This document shows positions 63,775 through 64,000 of a stretch of 64,000 bases of DNA, in pieces. The stretch lies in contig JANHCV010000002.1 in assembly GCA_025594325.1 (NCBI GenBank), positions 1,984,001 through 2,048,000 on the forward strand. Direction: 5' to 3'. A program made the translations under genes and the position numbers. Source of the stretch: Blastocladiella emersonii ATCC 22665. Taxonomy: Eukaryota; Blastocladiomycota; Blastocladiomycetes; Blastocladiales; Blastocladiaceae. The notes under the pieces were generated by a model, which searched no databases, was not told where the DNA came from, and saw only the letters and a program-made list of their open reading frames with translations. Position 1 is the stretch's first letter. Each line of letters starts with the position of its first letter.

Positions 63775-64000
63775 TTACTGCGCTCGCTGGGCCCATGAAG
63801 TCTCAGCTAAAACCATGACGCTTCGAACTGATTGCTCCCAACTGCATCCATAGTTGCACATCCTCCACGACGCGTCCGCTCCTGGAATGTCGTCCCAAGA
63901 AGCAATCGCGCACAATCGGCCCCATGACCGCCTGATCATGGGCAAACGCGGGAGTAGCTGCTTTTGGTCTTTCACGCACTTGTCCAGCAGCAACGGGATG
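63775..64000 (-). CDS. S3: C-terminal end of another S-family gene (cut by the window edge)
   Basis: The last 70-odd codons, stop at 63775-63777. KCVKDQKQLLPRLP followed by RRSWGRLCAIASWDDI aligns with ECVQDREQLRPLASLIDQSWSRLCTIAAWEKS of S2, and YGCSWEQSV with CECSWETSV. Nothing more can be said of the gene, which continues beyond the window. Confidence 0.6.
   Translation of the reverse strand, partial: IPLLLDKCVKDQKQLLPRLPMIRRSWGRLCAIASWDDIPGADASWRMCNYGCSWEQSVRSVMVLAETSWAQRAQ

Noticed and set aside
1..64000. tRNA, rRNA, CRISPR array or bacterial operon structure
   Set aside because: None seen. Spliced genes, LTR and Harbinger elements and Pol II-type promoters show a eukaryotic chromosome.

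Overview
The window is eukaryotic nuclear DNA, GC-rich, most likely from a fungus and perhaps an early-diverging one. The supporting signs are spliced genes with very short introns (56-71 bp, donor usually GTACG, acceptor usually TAG), an NAD-dependent methylene-THF dehydrogenase of the yeast MTD1 type, secreted Egh16-like proteins, a Ty3 chromovirus, and an Integrator INTS4 homologue, a subunit that the well-studied yeasts and moulds lack. The species cannot be read from the sequence.

Layout. The centre (20.1-31.1 kb) is a compact block of conserved genes: a Rab11/Ypt31 GTPase (-), a RING-LON protein (-), MTD1 (+), a six-exon INTS4 (-) and a five-exon RTF1 (+). INTS4 and RTF1 are divergent across 280 bp. 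On each side lies one arm of a 1.5-kb inverted repeat (18,367-19,867 and 31,264-32,764) carrying the same Egh16-like secreted-protein gene and its promoter. The arms look identical at nucleotide level and diverge abruptly 2 bp after the stop codon.

Outside the repeat arms are arrays of one gene family, A1-A9. Each copy has an N-terminal F-box-like segment, about ten ankyrin-like repeats, one short intron at a fixed place, and a second exon with more repeats. The left copies (A1-A3) read leftward and the right copies (A4-A9) read rightward, away from the core. Only A5 and A6 look intact. The others carry single nonsense codons, frameshifts, deletions or transposons. A second unknown alpha-helical family (S1-S3) is interspersed and shares the start peptide MQS(N/D)E. 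Promoters of several copies share an element GTGGCGCAACGCG, or a 14-mer GATGAACGACGCGT, most of them containing the MluI-box core ACGCGT.

Mobile DNA is abundant and often precisely resolvable. A1 is interrupted by a 2.2-kb Helitron2/Helentron-like element with a two-exon unknown gene, and by a 1.26-kb terminal-inverted-repeat element with a 3-bp duplication. In both cases removing the insert restores the A1 reading frame. A complete two-gene PIF/Harbinger element (48,208-51,455, TAA duplication), a 0.3-kb MITE inside S2, and a full-length Ty3 chromovirus with identical-looking LTRs (58,119-63,409, GCACC duplication) complete the set. The chromovirus shows a -1 frameshift heptamer GGGAAAC between gag and pol and a self-complementary primer site.
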